Below, in pieces: positions 27,271 through 36,529 of a stretch of 64,000 nucleotides of DNA (its first letter is position 1; each line of letters opens with the position of its first letter). Both the position numbers and the translations under genes were made by a program. The stretch covers positions 62,001 to 126,000 of the forward strand of contig NZ_VMNI01000002.1 of NCBI RefSeq assembly GCF_007625205.1, written 5' to 3'. The DNA is from Denitromonas ohlonensis (lineage in GTDB: Bacteria > Pseudomonadota > Gammaproteobacteria > Burkholderiales > Rhodocyclaceae). A model generated the notes under the pieces. It searched no databases. It worked only from the letters and a program-made list of their open reading frames with translations, and was not told the origin of the DNA.

Positions 27271-28689
27271 TCAATTGCCTTCCGCGTCGTCGGCGCCTTC
27301 ACCGAGATCCTCGGGCAACTCGTCCAACTGGGCCGATTCGATCTTCTGGAAATGCGCAGTGATCTTGCGTGAGCTGACCTGAACGTCCTTGACGTCCTTG
27401 CCGGCCTGCTCGATATGCCGGGCCAGCGCCTGCATGCGATCGTCGAAGCGGTGAAAGTCCTTGGCCAGCTTGGACAGCGCGTCCTTGATCACATGAATCT
27501 GTTTGCGGGTTTCAACATCCTTGAGCACCGCACGCGCGGTATTGAGCACTGCCATCAAGGTGGTGGGCGACACAATCCACACTCGCCGCTCTTGCGCATA
27601 CGCCACCACTTCCGGGTGGTAGGCGTGGATTTCGGCAAACACCGCCTCGGCGGGCACGAACATCACCGCACCATCCGAGGTTTCACCCGGAATGATGTAC
27701 TTGCTGGCAATGGCATCCACATGGCGCTTCACATCGAGACGGAAGGCGCTTTGTGCCGCGCGTCGATCAGACTCCCCCACACCGATCTCGAACATCCGGT
27801 GATAGTTCTCCAGTGGAAACTTGGAATCGACCGCGACCCGGCCCGTGGGCTCAGGGAGTGTCAGCAAGCAATCGACCCGCACATTGCCCGACAGCGTGGC
27901 CTGAAACTCGAAACCATCCGGCGGGAGTGAGTTGCGCACCAGCGCTTCAAGTTGCACTTCGCCGAAGGCGCCGCGGGCGCGCTTGTCGCCAAGCAACTCC
28001 TGCAGGCTCACCACGTTGGTCGTCAGACCATCGATTTTCTTCTGCGCTTCGTCGATGGTCGCCAGGCGCGCCATCACATTGGTAAAGGTTTCGTTGGTCT
28101 TCTTGAAGCCTTCGTCGAGGCGCTGATGCACCTGGCCGGTGATCGCCTCCAGGCGCTCGTTCACCGTCCGGTTAAGCGCCTCGCTGCCCTTGGCCATCTG
28201 CTCAGAGGCGCTACGCAAACCGTTCTGCAACAACTCGCGGTCGGCGCGCGCGTGTTCGCCCAGACGCGCCAGCGTCTGCTCGATCATTTCGCTGCGCAAG
28301 CGGGCGTTGGCGGCTTGCAGGCCGCTGTTCAGGTCGTTCAGGCGAAGCTGCATTTCGCTTCGCTGATCGGCCAGCTGCGTCTGCATGAGTGATTGCAGGC
28401 CGTGCATGGCATCGCGCGTCAGGCGAAGCTCGCCATCCACCCGGGCACGCAGGCGCTCGCCCTGCATCTCGCTGACTTCGGTCAAACGATCGGCCTGGCG
28501 TCCAAGGCCGCCATGCAGATCACCGAGCATCTCGCGGTGTTGTGCTTCCAGCGCACCGTGCACGGCACCTACGAGCTGCCCGGGCAGCTCGGATTCAAGA
28601 CGACGCACCCGCAGGATCAACACCAGCACCGCCACCAGCAAAACCAACAGGGCGGCGATCAATGCGTACTGAATCTGTTGCTCGGTCAC
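27271..28689 (-). CDS. rmuC: RmuC-family DNA recombination protein
   Basis: A 472-residue protein with an N-terminal membrane anchor (about residues 8-27, YALIAALLVLLVAVLVLIL), a long coiled coil (about 35-200) and the C-terminal RmuC nuclease-like domain (about 210-420). Typical motifs are VDSKFPLENY and VSPTTLMAVLNTARA. RmuC limits inverted-repeat recombination in E. coli. The GTG at 28689 is chosen because a GGTGGA site lies seven bases upstream; an alternative GTG four codons earlier lacks one. It is followed by the lipoprotein gene in the same direction. Confidence 0.88.
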   Translation of the reverse strand: MTEQQIQYALIAALLVLLVAVLVLILRVRRLESELPGQLVGAVHGALEAQHREMLGDLHGGLGRQADRLTEVSEMQGERLRARVDGELRLTRDAMHGLQSLMQTQLADQRSEMQLRLNDLNSGLQAANARLRSEMIEQTLARLGEHARADRELLQNGLRSASEQMAKGSEALNRTVNERLEAITGQVHQRLDEGFKKTNETFTNVMARLATIDEAQKKIDGLTTNVVSLQELLGDKRARGAFGEVQLEALVRNSLPPDGFEFQATLSGNVRVDCLLTLPEPTGRVAVDSKFPLENYHRMFEIGVGESDRRAAQSAFRLDVKRHVDAIASKYIIPGETSDGAVMFVPAEAVFAEIHAYHPEVVAYAQERRVWIVSPTTLMAVLNTARAVLKDVETRKQIHVIKDALSKLAKDFHRFDDRMQALARHIEQAGKDVKDVQVSSRKITAHFQKIESAQLDELPEDLGEGADDAEGN

Positions 28690-28737
28690 TGCGCTATCCA
28701 CCGGAAAAAAGAGGGCGAGTATAGCAGTGGCATGGAC

Positions 28738-31221
28738 TCAAACCGCCTCGCGCAAGAGCTGCAAGGGCGACTGACTCAAGAGCCGGCCGGCGCCGAGCCA
28801 ACCAACCAGCATGACCCCCAACGCACCGACGAGCGCTCCGACCAGCACCGGCCCCGGCGCCGGCGCGTAGGGCATGTCGAATACCCGCACCGCCAACAGC
28901 CAACCCACCAGGCTGGCGCCGATACCCGCCAGCGCCCCGGCCGCGGCGCCCATGGCGGCAAACTCGACCAGCAGGCTCTGCTTGAGTTGCCGCGCCCGCG
29001 CGCCGAGCGTACGCATGACGGCGAACTCGCGTGCTCGCTCGTCGCGCGTCGACTGCAGCGCGGCGAACAGCACCACCACGCCGGCAATCACCGCGAAACC
29101 GAACACCAGTTCGACGATGGTGATCAATTTGTCGATCATCGCCTCGACCTGCCCCATCACCGCGCCCACATCAATCACCGAGATATTCGGGAAGGCGCGG
29201 ATCAGCGCCAGGGAAAATTCCTGCGCCTCGCGCGGCAAATAAAAACTGGTGATCAGACTGGCCGGGAACTGATCGAGCACGCCCGGCGAGGCGAGGAAAA
29301 AGAAATTCACCCGCATGGAGTCCCAGCGCAGGCTGCGCTGGCTGGTGACCGGCGCGGTGACCTGCTGACCGGCCACATCGAAGGTCACCGAATCACCCAC
29401 CGACACCCCCAGCGACTTGGCCACGCCGGCTTCGACCGAAAAGGCAGGGCCGGCGGCGCCATGCCATCGCCCTTCATCGAGCACGTTGCCCAGCGGCAGC
29501 GCGGTCGAATACGAGAGGTTGAACTCCCGCTCTGCCAGCCGTCGGGCCCGATCATCGGCATAGCCCTCGGGTGCCACCGCCTTCCCGTTGATCGCCATCA
29601 GTCGGCCGCGGATCATCGGCATCAAGTCGGGCTCAGGCTGCCCGGCCTCGCGGAAGAACGCGAGAAAGGCCTGCTGCTGATCGGGCTGAAGATTGATCAC
29701 GAAGCGATTCGGCGCGTCGGGCGGCACGGTGTCTCGCCAGGCCGACAGCAGATCGGCGCGCACCAGCGTGAGCAACAAGAGCGCCATCAATCCGAGGCCC
29801 ACCGCCGTGGCCTGGATCACCTGGCTGCCCATGCGCCGCCTGAGCGCCAGCAAACCCTGCCGCCACCCACCGCCGACCGCCAGCGCAAAGCGCGCCAGCA
29901 ACGCAAAGCCGACGCCGCTCAAGGCGGCAAAGCCGCCGAGCGCCGCCAGGAAGCCGGCCGAAATCCAGGCGCCCAGCGTGAAATCATTGGCCACCCACAA
30001 AATGATCGCGACCAGCACGGCAAGGCCGCTGGCCCAGGCGGCACGCGCCGGACCGACGCCCTCCCCCAGTTCCCGGCGCATGACACGCAGACTCGGCACC
30101 CGCGCCAGCCCGATCAGATGCGGCAGCACAAAGCCGAGCAACAAGGCGAGGCCAACCACCAGACCGTGCATCACGGGGAGGATCGACGGCGCCGGCAAGG
30201 CCACGCGCAAGACCTCACCGAGCCCGTCGGCCAGCAAGGCCTGAAAGGCCCAACCCAAGGCCACGCCAATGACTGACGACACCACGCCGAAGACCACGAA
30301 CTCAAGCAAGAACAACTGGATCAGCTGCGCCTGCCGGGCGCCGAGGCAGCGCAGCACGGCACAGCCATCGAGATGGCGTGCCATGAAGCGCCGGGCGCTC
30401 AGGCCGATGGCAACGGCCGCCAGCACCACCGACAGACTGGCGGCGAGGCGCAGAAAACGCTCTGCGCGCTCCAGCGCAACGCGCACTTCAGGGCGGGCAT
30501 TGTCGATCGATTCGATGCTTTGGCCACGCGCGAGGATGGCCGTCGCGCGTTCGCGAAACTGCGCCACGGCAGCCGTCTCACCCGCCACATGCAATCGATA
30601 GGACACGCGCGAGCCGAGCTGGATCAGGCCGGTGGCCGGCAAGTCGGCGGCGTTGACCATGACCCGCGGCAACATGCTGAAGAAGTTGGCGCCGCGATCG
30701 GACTCAAAGGTGAGCACACCGCCGATCTTCATGCTTAACAGACCGAGCTGAACGGTGTCGCCCACCGACACGCCAAGCGCCGCGATCACCCGCTCGTCGG
30801 GCCAGATCTCGCCTTGCGGGGGGATGTCAGCCACCGTCGCATCCGGCGCATTGCGCGCGGGCGCGATGCGAACACTGCCGCGCAGCGGATAGCCGTCGCC
30901 AACGGCCTTCACCGCCGCCAGCTGCACCGCGGCGTCGGTGCCGACCATGCTGGAGAACACATAGGTGTCGGCGGTCTGCAGCCCCTCGCTGCGTGCCAGT
31001 TCGCGGAACGGATCGGGCCAGGCGTGGTCGGCGCTGAGCAGCAAATCGCCACCGAGCAGCTGGTTGGCCTCGCGATCGAGACTGCGCCCGACGCGGTCCG
31101 TGAGAAAACCGACGCTGCTCAGGCTGGCGACGGCCACAATCAAGGCCAGGGCGAGCAGATGCAGCTCGCCCGCGCGCAGATCGCGCAGCAACATGCGCAG
31201 GGCAAGACGAAGAATATTCAT
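28738..31221 (-). CDS. FtsX-type ABC transporter permease (YbbP-like)
   Basis: An 827-residue inner-membrane protein with the layout of large YbbP-type permeases: an N-terminal helix (about residues 20-40), a big periplasmic domain, three helices at about 255-380, further helices near 400-470, a second periplasmic domain, and a C-terminal FtsX block at about 700-825. Such proteins pair with a YbbA-type ATPase in lipid or lipoprotein handling, but no ATPase gene is adjacent here. It starts with MNILRLALRMLLRDL and is preceded 7 bases upstream by the amidohydrolase, with which it is probably co-transcribed. Confidence 0.83.
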   Translation of the reverse strand: MNILRLALRMLLRDLRAGELHLLALALIVAVASLSSVGFLTDRVGRSLDREANQLLGGDLLLSADHAWPDPFRELARSEGLQTADTYVFSSMVGTDAAVQLAAVKAVGDGYPLRGSVRIAPARNAPDATVADIPPQGEIWPDERVIAALGVSVGDTVQLGLLSMKIGGVLTFESDRGANFFSMLPRVMVNAADLPATGLIQLGSRVSYRLHVAGETAAVAQFRERATAILARGQSIESIDNARPEVRVALERAERFLRLAASLSVVLAAVAIGLSARRFMARHLDGCAVLRCLGARQAQLIQLFLLEFVVFGVVSSVIGVALGWAFQALLADGLGEVLRVALPAPSILPVMHGLVVGLALLLGFVLPHLIGLARVPSLRVMRRELGEGVGPARAAWASGLAVLVAIILWVANDFTLGAWISAGFLAALGGFAALSGVGFALLARFALAVGGGWRQGLLALRRRMGSQVIQATAVGLGLMALLLLTLVRADLLSAWRDTVPPDAPNRFVINLQPDQQQAFLAFFREAGQPEPDLMPMIRGRLMAINGKAVAPEGYADDRARRLAEREFNLSYSTALPLGNVLDEGRWHGAAGPAFSVEAGVAKSLGVSVGDSVTFDVAGQQVTAPVTSQRSLRWDSMRVNFFFLASPGVLDQFPASLITSFYLPREAQEFSLALIRAFPNISVIDVGAVMGQVEAMIDKLITIVELVFGFAVIAGVVVLFAALQSTRDERAREFAVMRTLGARARQLKQSLLVEFAAMGAAAGALAGIGASLVGWLLAVRVFDMPYAPAPGPVLVGALVGALGVMLVGWLGAGRLLSQSPLQLLREAV

Positions 31222-31228
31222 GCCGGCA

Positions 31229-32395
31229 TCACGCGGTGAGCAGCCGGTCGACCAGGCCCACCCAGTAACTCACGCCGGTCGGGATCACGGCATCATTGAA
31301 GTCGTAGTTGGGGTTGTGCAAGGTGCAGCCGCCCTCGCCGGGGCCATTGCCCAGCCAGACGTAGCAGCCCGGCTTTTCATGCAGAAAGTAGGCGAAATCT
31401 TCGGCGCCCATGCTGGGTTTGAGGTCGGTGCGCACCGCGCCCTCACCCACCAGCGCACCAGCCACTTCAGCACACAGCGCGGCCTCGGCGGGCGTATTGA
31501 TGGTAGCGGGATAACCACGAATGTAGTTGAAACGCACGTTCACGTTGTAGGCGGCGCCGATGCCCTGGCAGATACGCTGCATCGCCGCTTCAATCTGCGA
31601 CTGCACTTCGGTGGAGAATGCCCGCACGGTGCCGGTGATGCGCGCCCGGTCGGGGATCACGTTGTAGGCTTCGCCGGCATGGAACTGGGTCACCGACAGC
31701 ACGGCCGGGTCGAGCGGATCGAGCGTGCGGGTGACAATGGTCTGCAAAGCCTGCACCAGCGCCGAACCGGCGACCACCGGGTCCACGCCAAGATGCGGCA
31801 TGGCGGCATGCGCGCCATGGCCGAGCACGTCGATGTCGAAGCGATCCGCCGAGGCCATCACCGGGCCGGCGTGCACGGCAAAGCTGCCGGCGGGCAGACC
31901 GGGCCAGTTGTGCAGGCCAAACACGGCATCCATGGGGAAGCGTTCGAACAGGCCGTCTTCGACCATCTCGCGGCCACCGCCGTCGCCCTCTTCGGCCGGC
32001 TGGAAGATGAACACCACCGTGCCGTCGAAGTCGGGATGTTTGGCGAGGTGCTCCGCGGCGCCCATCAGCATCGCGGTGTGTCCGTCGTGCCCGCAGGCAT
32101 GCATGCGCCCGGGGTGCTTCGAGTGATGCGGAAAGGTGTTGCGCTCCTGCATTGGCAGGGCGTCCATGTCGGCGCGCAGGCCGATGGCCCGCTTGGAGGT
32201 GCCGGCGCGGATCACGCCAACCACGCCGGTGCGACCGATGCCGCGATGGGTCTCGATGCCGGCGGCTTCGAGGCGATCGGCCACCAGCGCGGCGGTGCGA
32301 TGCTCATCGAAAGCCAGTTCCGGGTGAGCATGGATGTCGCGGCGCAAATTGGTGAGCGCGGCGTGTTGTTGTTTGACGGCGTCGAGGATCTTCAT
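31229..32395 (-). CDS. M20-family amidohydrolase (hippurate hydrolase-like)
   Basis: A 388-residue zinc amidohydrolase of the M20D group. Metal and catalytic motifs are DMDALPM, MHACGHDGHTAMLMGAA and QPAEEGDGGGREM, with a dimerisation domain inserted at about residues 185-300. Members hydrolyse N-acyl amino acids, hippurate or IAA-amino acid conjugates; the substrate here cannot be fixed. The ATG at 32395 has a strong AGGAGG site. It lies between dinG and the permease gene on the same strand, with no metabolic partner in view. Confidence 0.87.
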   Translation of the reverse strand: MKILDAVKQQHAALTNLRRDIHAHPELAFDEHRTAALVADRLEAAGIETHRGIGRTGVVGVIRAGTSKRAIGLRADMDALPMQERNTFPHHSKHPGRMHACGHDGHTAMLMGAAEHLAKHPDFDGTVVFIFQPAEEGDGGGREMVEDGLFERFPMDAVFGLHNWPGLPAGSFAVHAGPVMASADRFDIDVLGHGAHAAMPHLGVDPVVAGSALVQALQTIVTRTLDPLDPAVLSVTQFHAGEAYNVIPDRARITGTVRAFSTEVQSQIEAAMQRICQGIGAAYNVNVRFNYIRGYPATINTPAEAALCAEVAGALVGEGAVRTDLKPSMGAEDFAYFLHEKPGCYVWLGNGPGEGGCTLHNPNYDFNDAVIPTGVSYWVGLVDRLLTA

Positions 32396-32415
32396 GCGCC
32401 CTCCTGTGGGGTGAT

Positions 32416-34446
32416 TCAGTCGGTCAGTGTAACGTCGTCGGCCGAATCCTCGCTCGGCAGCACCTCGGCGGTGACGCCGCGCGGCGGTGGCAGCGTGGCG
32501 AGGAAGGCTTCGACTTCTTCAGGCACGCGGGTGCGGCGCATCGGCGGCAGGCTGCGCCAGACGCGTTTGCCATAGGGCTTGTCGATCATGCGCGGGTCGC
32601 ACACCGCGAGCACGCCGCGGTCCTGCTCGGTGCGGATCAGTCGCCCGGCGCCCTGCTTGACGTTGATGACGGCACGCGGCAGCTGGTAGGTCATGAAGGG
32701 ATTGACCCCGGCTTCGCGCAGATGTTCGATGCGCGCGGCGAGCACCGGGTCGTCGGGCGGCGCGAAGGGGAGCTTGTCGATGACCACCACCGACAGCGCG
32801 TCGCCGGGCACATCGACGCCTTCCCAGAAGCTCTGGCTGGCCACCAGCACGGCATTGCCGAGTTCGCGAAAACGCGCCAGCAACTGGCTGCGTGAGCCCT
32901 CACCTTGCAGCAGCAAGGGCAGCTTGAGGCCGGCACGTTCGAGCTTGTCGCCCAGGCGCTCGTGGATGCGGCGCATGGCCCGCAGCGAGGTGCACAGCAC
33001 AAAGGTGCGGCCGTGGGCGGCGCGGATCAGCGGGAAGGCGATATCGGCGACCACGTCCGGGTACTCCGGCGCGTTCGGGTTGGGCATGCCGGCCGGTGCG
33101 TACAGCACCGCCTGCTCCGGGTAGTTGAACGGGCTGCCCCAGACGGCCGTGTGCGCTGGCGGCTCCAGCCAGTTGAGGCCGAGGTCGCGGTTGTAGTGCG
33201 AAAAATCGGTACCGACGGCGAGCGTGGCCGAGGTAAAAATCCAGGCGCTGGGGTAGCGCTGCATCTGGCGGGCGAACACATTGCCGATCTCGAGCGGCGT
33301 GCTGTTGACCGCCAGCGACTGGGTGAAGACCTCGACCCAGCGCACCACCTTGGGCTCGGGCGGATGCTGCCAATGATCGAGCCGTTCGGCCATCTCTTCG
33401 AGCCGGCGCAGGCAGTTGGCCAAGCCCTCCGAGCGCTCGGCCTGGGTCTTGAGAATGGCGCCGACCTCGGCCAGCGTTTTGGCCAGCATCTCGATGGCGG
33501 GCATGAAGCCGGTGTGCTGGGCGAGTTGCTCCAGGCTGATGCGCGCGTTCTCGTCGCTGACCGACAGGCGCCAGTCGCGGGCCGCCTTTTCGAGCGTGCG
33601 GGTGCCTTCGATCAGCACCCGGCAGTCGGAGGCGCCGGCCAGCGCCTCGGCGCGCATGTCGCGCGCCAGATCGATCACCTGGGCGGTGCTGACCGACTCG
33701 CCAAAGAACAGGCTGGCGGTCTCGGGCAGCTGATGCGCTTCGTCAAACACCAGGGTGTTGCAGGCCGGCAGCAGCTCGCCCATGCCCTCGTCGCGCAGCA
33801 TCACGTCGGCGAAAAACAGGTGGTGATTGACCACCACCACGTCGGCGTCCATGGCCTCGCGCCGGGCCTGCAGCACGAAGCACTCCTTGACGTTGGGGCA
33901 GTCCTGGCCGAGGCAGTTGTCGCGCGTCGAGGTGGCGGAGATCCAGGCGGCGCTGTCTTCGGGCACATCCAGGCATTCAGACTTGTCGCCGCTGCGGGTC
34001 ATCTCGGCGAAACGCGTGATCTTGCGCAGGTTGGCCGCGTCTTGCGGCGTCGCGAAGCGCCCGTCGTTGGCATGGCGCGCCAGATGGTAATGGCAGACGT
34101 AATTGGCGCGGCCCTTGAGCAGCGCGATGCGCAGCGGCAGCTTGAGCGCCTTGCGCACCGTGGGCAGATCGCGCCGGAAGAGCTGGTCTTGCAGTGTTTT
34201 GGTGCCGGTCGACACCAGCACCTTGCCGCCGGACATCAGCGCGGGCACAAGATAGGCGAAGGTCTTGCCCGTGCCCGTGCCGGCTTCGGCCACCAGCACG
34301 CCCTGCTCGCGGATGGTCTGGCCGATCTTGACCGCCATTTCAATTTGCTGCGTCCGCGCGGCAAAGCCCGGCACGACTTGCGCCAGGGCGCCCTCGGGCG
34401 AGAACGCGGCTTCGACATCGCGTTGAACGCTATCGACCTCAGTCAC
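32416..34446 (-). CDS. dinG: ATP-dependent DNA helicase of the DinG/YoaA (XPD-like) family
   Basis: A 676-residue superfamily 2 helicase. Walker A is AGTGTGKT (residues 55-62) and the Walker B box is VFDEAH. The iron-sulfur domain is present: Cys118, Cys178, Cys183 and Cys189 match the four ligands of DinG, with an extra Cys158. C-terminal helicase motifs include SQSFWEGVDVPG and QGAGRLIR. DinG/YoaA enzymes unwind 5'-3' and resolve R-loops or damaged forks; sequence reading does not separate the two. The start is GTG at 34446 with AGGAG six bases upstream. It overlaps the secretin-domain gene by 8 bases. Confidence 0.88.
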   Translation of the reverse strand: MTEVDSVQRDVEAAFSPEGALAQVVPGFAARTQQIEMAVKIGQTIREQGVLVAEAGTGTGKTFAYLVPALMSGGKVLVSTGTKTLQDQLFRRDLPTVRKALKLPLRIALLKGRANYVCHYHLARHANDGRFATPQDAANLRKITRFAEMTRSGDKSECLDVPEDSAAWISATSTRDNCLGQDCPNVKECFVLQARREAMDADVVVVNHHLFFADVMLRDEGMGELLPACNTLVFDEAHQLPETASLFFGESVSTAQVIDLARDMRAEALAGASDCRVLIEGTRTLEKAARDWRLSVSDENARISLEQLAQHTGFMPAIEMLAKTLAEVGAILKTQAERSEGLANCLRRLEEMAERLDHWQHPPEPKVVRWVEVFTQSLAVNSTPLEIGNVFARQMQRYPSAWIFTSATLAVGTDFSHYNRDLGLNWLEPPAHTAVWGSPFNYPEQAVLYAPAGMPNPNAPEYPDVVADIAFPLIRAAHGRTFVLCTSLRAMRRIHERLGDKLERAGLKLPLLLQGEGSRSQLLARFRELGNAVLVASQSFWEGVDVPGDALSVVVIDKLPFAPPDDPVLAARIEHLREAGVNPFMTYQLPRAVINVKQGAGRLIRTEQDRGVLAVCDPRMIDKPYGKRVWRSLPPMRRTRVPEEVEAFLATLPPPRGVTAEVLPSEDSADDVTLTD

Positions 34447-35344
34447 GCACGGCTCCTGCGGAAGTCACCCGCACCCAGAACGCGGCAGTGCTCTGCGTGT
34501 CGGCGCTTGATGTGCTACCGATCGCGACCCCGCTCGACTCGGTGTCGGCGCCGGTGGTGGTGGCGCCGCCGACAGCGATCCATTCACCGAGCCGGCCTTC
34601 CACTTCGGTTTCGAGGCGCATGACTTCAATCCGTCCATCGTTTGCCAAGGCGCTGGCCTCGGGGCTCAACACCAGTCGCACCCGCTGTCCGACAACGGTC
34701 GGGCGCACCGAGACGCCCTGCCCCACCTCGCGGTAGATGGTGCCTCGCACCACCCGCGCGCCGTTGGGTTGAATGAAGACCTGGCGAAACGCCAAGGGTT
34801 CGGCGGTGCCGACAAAGAGTGTGGCCGTGCCGCCGTCGCGGGTTTCGACAAACTGGGTGCTGCCGCGATGCACGCTGCGGGTGGATTCATTCACCCCGAC
34901 CTGCACGCTGCCGATCTCGATACGAGCGCCGCGCGCCGACACCTGCCCTGGAAAGCGAACGCCGACATCGCCGCTTTTGATCTCGCCACCGACACCAGCG
35001 TCAAACCGCTGCTCACTACCGCTGCGATCGCTTCGCACCTCGATGCGCAGCCGAGCGGGCGGCGTGTCGATGGCGCCGAGTACGTCGCGCAATACGCGCA
35101 GGTTGTCAGGGGTCGTGCGGATCAGCAGTTTGTCGTTGATGCCGCTGAGCTGCCCCTCGGGCGCAAGCATCGGGCGCAAGGCGGGGAGCACCTCGCCAAC
35201 GCTGCGATGCTGAAGTGTGATGATGGTCAGCGGCAGTGCGCCGTGGGCGACACCACTCAGGCCGAGCACCGTGACGAACAGCAGCAGCCAATGCGAGATC
35301 CGACGCGTCAGGCGTCGCTTACTCGGTCCGGTGGGCTTCCGCAA
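34439..35344 (-). CDS. Exported protein with a secretin N-domain (NolW-like)
   Basis: About 301 residues from the proposed TTG at 35344, which has GGGA five bases upstream. A signal peptide covers about residues 18-36 (WLLLFVTVLGLSGVAHGA). Residues about 38-104 match the short NolW/secretin N1-type domain (LQHRSVGEVLPALRPML, INDKLLIRTTPDNLRVLRDVL). The rest is beta-rich with no secretin pore domain. It is therefore not a secretin, but may help one or act alone in the periplasm. It overlaps the zapE end by 26 bases and dinG by 8. The start is uncertain, since the open frame runs further into zapE. Confidence 0.6.
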   Translation of the reverse strand: MRKPTGPSKRRLTRRISHWLLLFVTVLGLSGVAHGALPLTIITLQHRSVGEVLPALRPMLAPEGQLSGINDKLLIRTTPDNLRVLRDVLGAIDTPPARLRIEVRSDRSGSEQRFDAGVGGEIKSGDVGVRFPGQVSARGARIEIGSVQVGVNESTRSVHRGSTQFVETRDGGTATLFVGTAEPLAFRQVFIQPNGARVVRGTIYREVGQGVSVRPTVVGQRVRLVLSPEASALANDGRIEVMRLETEVEGRLGEWIAVGGATTTGADTESSGVAIGSTSSADTQSTAAFWVRVTSAGAVRD

Positions 35345-36431
35345 GATAATCCCGGGTACGCATTTCCATGAGCCGGCTGACGGTGCGTACGAATTCGTTG
35401 GCGTTGTGACCTTCGCGATACAGATCATGGGCTTCGGCCTCCGCGCTCATGATGAGTTTGACCCGGTGATCGTAAAGCACGTCGATCAGCCAGGTGAAAC
35501 GGCGGGCTTCATTGCTTTGCCCTGCAGCCATCTTTGGCACGCCAGACACGAGGATCGTGTGATATTCGCGGGCCAACTCTAGATAGTCGTTTTGCGAGCG
35601 CGGCCCCTTGCACAAGGCGTTGAAGTCGAACCAGATCACGCCCGGCGCAACGCGTATGGCTTCGAAGCTACGCCCCAGTACATCGATGGCCCCCGGCGCG
35701 CCTTCGACCGCAGCGATGCGGTAGAAGTCGTCGGCCATGCGCTCGCGCGCCTCGTCATCGTCGGGCACCAGATAGATCTGCAGTTGCTCCAGCGTTCGCA
35801 AGCGATAGTCGGTGCCGTAATCGACCTCGACCACATCGAAACGCTGCTTCATCAGCGCGATGGTCGGCAGGAAATTGATGCGTTGCAGGCCATTCGGATA
35901 CAGCCCGTCGGGCGGATAGTTGGAGGTCATCACGAAGATCACCCCGCGCGCCAGCAAGGCGTCGAGCAGCCGCCCGAGAATCATTGCGTCGGCAATGTCG
36001 GAGATGTGGAATTCGTCGAAGCACAGCAGACGCGTCTGCTCACTCACCCGGTCGGCGATGATCTGCAGCGGATCGGGCAGATGATTGAGCGATTTGAGAT
36101 CGTTCTGCACTTCCTGCATGAAGGCATGGAAATGCACCCGGCGCTTGCGCGTATAGGGCACCGCCTCGTAGAAGCAGTCCATCAAAAAGCTTTTGCCGCG
36201 CCCCACCCCACCCCAGAAATAGACGCTGCGTGGCTCAGACGGCTTTGAAAACCATTTCTTGAACAGACTGCGTCGCGCAACCTTGTAGCCGAGCAGATCG
36301 GAATACAGCGTCTGCAAGCGTTTGACGGCCGACTGCTGCGCGGGATCGGCTTCATAGCCGCGCGCGATCAGTGCCTCATTGTAGGCATCGATCATGCCGA
36401 ATTCCGGGACATCAAGTTCGCGATGAGGCAT
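35319..36431 (-). CDS. zapE: AFG1-family cell division ATPase ZapE
   Basis: A 370-residue AAA-like ATPase. Walker A is GGVGRGKS (residues 74-81) and the Walker B segment is LLCFDEFHISD. The C-terminal part has the family motifs VSGVPKM and FTWLIDVLYDHRVKL. ZapE interacts with FtsZ and supports division under low oxygen in E. coli; mitochondrial AFG1/LACE1 homologues act in protein quality control. The ATG at 36431 has a weak ribosome site and a second ATG at 36395 is possible. Its position just after lpd in the TCA cluster is common in betaproteobacteria. Confidence 0.92.
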   Translation of the reverse strand: MPHRELDVPEFGMIDAYNEALIARGYEADPAQQSAVKRLQTLYSDLLGYKVARRSLFKKWFSKPSEPRSVYFWGGVGRGKSFLMDCFYEAVPYTRKRRVHFHAFMQEVQNDLKSLNHLPDPLQIIADRVSEQTRLLCFDEFHISDIADAMILGRLLDALLARGVIFVMTSNYPPDGLYPNGLQRINFLPTIALMKQRFDVVEVDYGTDYRLRTLEQLQIYLVPDDDEARERMADDFYRIAAVEGAPGAIDVLGRSFEAIRVAPGVIWFDFNALCKGPRSQNDYLELAREYHTILVSGVPKMAAGQSNEARRFTWLIDVLYDHRVKLIMSAEAEAHDLYREGHNANEFVRTVSRLMEMRTRDYLAEAHRTE

Positions 36432-36466
36432 GGTCAGGACGACATATCAAGTAGAAACAAAATGCA

Positions 36467-36511
36467 CAAGGGTGAGCTCCGGGTAGCCACGCTACCCCGA
36501 ACCCACCCTTG
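36467..36511 (-). terminator. Large hairpin after lpd, probable weak terminator or mRNA stabiliser
   Basis: An outer 8-bp stem (CAAGGGTG 36467-36474, CACCCTTG 36504-36511) encloses an inner 7-bp stem (GGGTAGC 36481-36487, GCTACCC 36491-36497). The minus strand after it is only moderately T-rich (TGCATTTTGTTT). It sits between lpd and zapE. Confidence 0.5.
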
Positions 36512-36529
36512 ATCTTACGGCAGCGTCGC

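Noticed and set aside
28393-30276. A 627-codon open frame on the plus strand opposite rmuC and the FtsX-type permease
   Set aside because: It lies antisense to two well-supported genes and its translation is rich in His, Gln and Arg, as expected from the reverse of GC-rich coding sequence; no family motif and no ribosome site.
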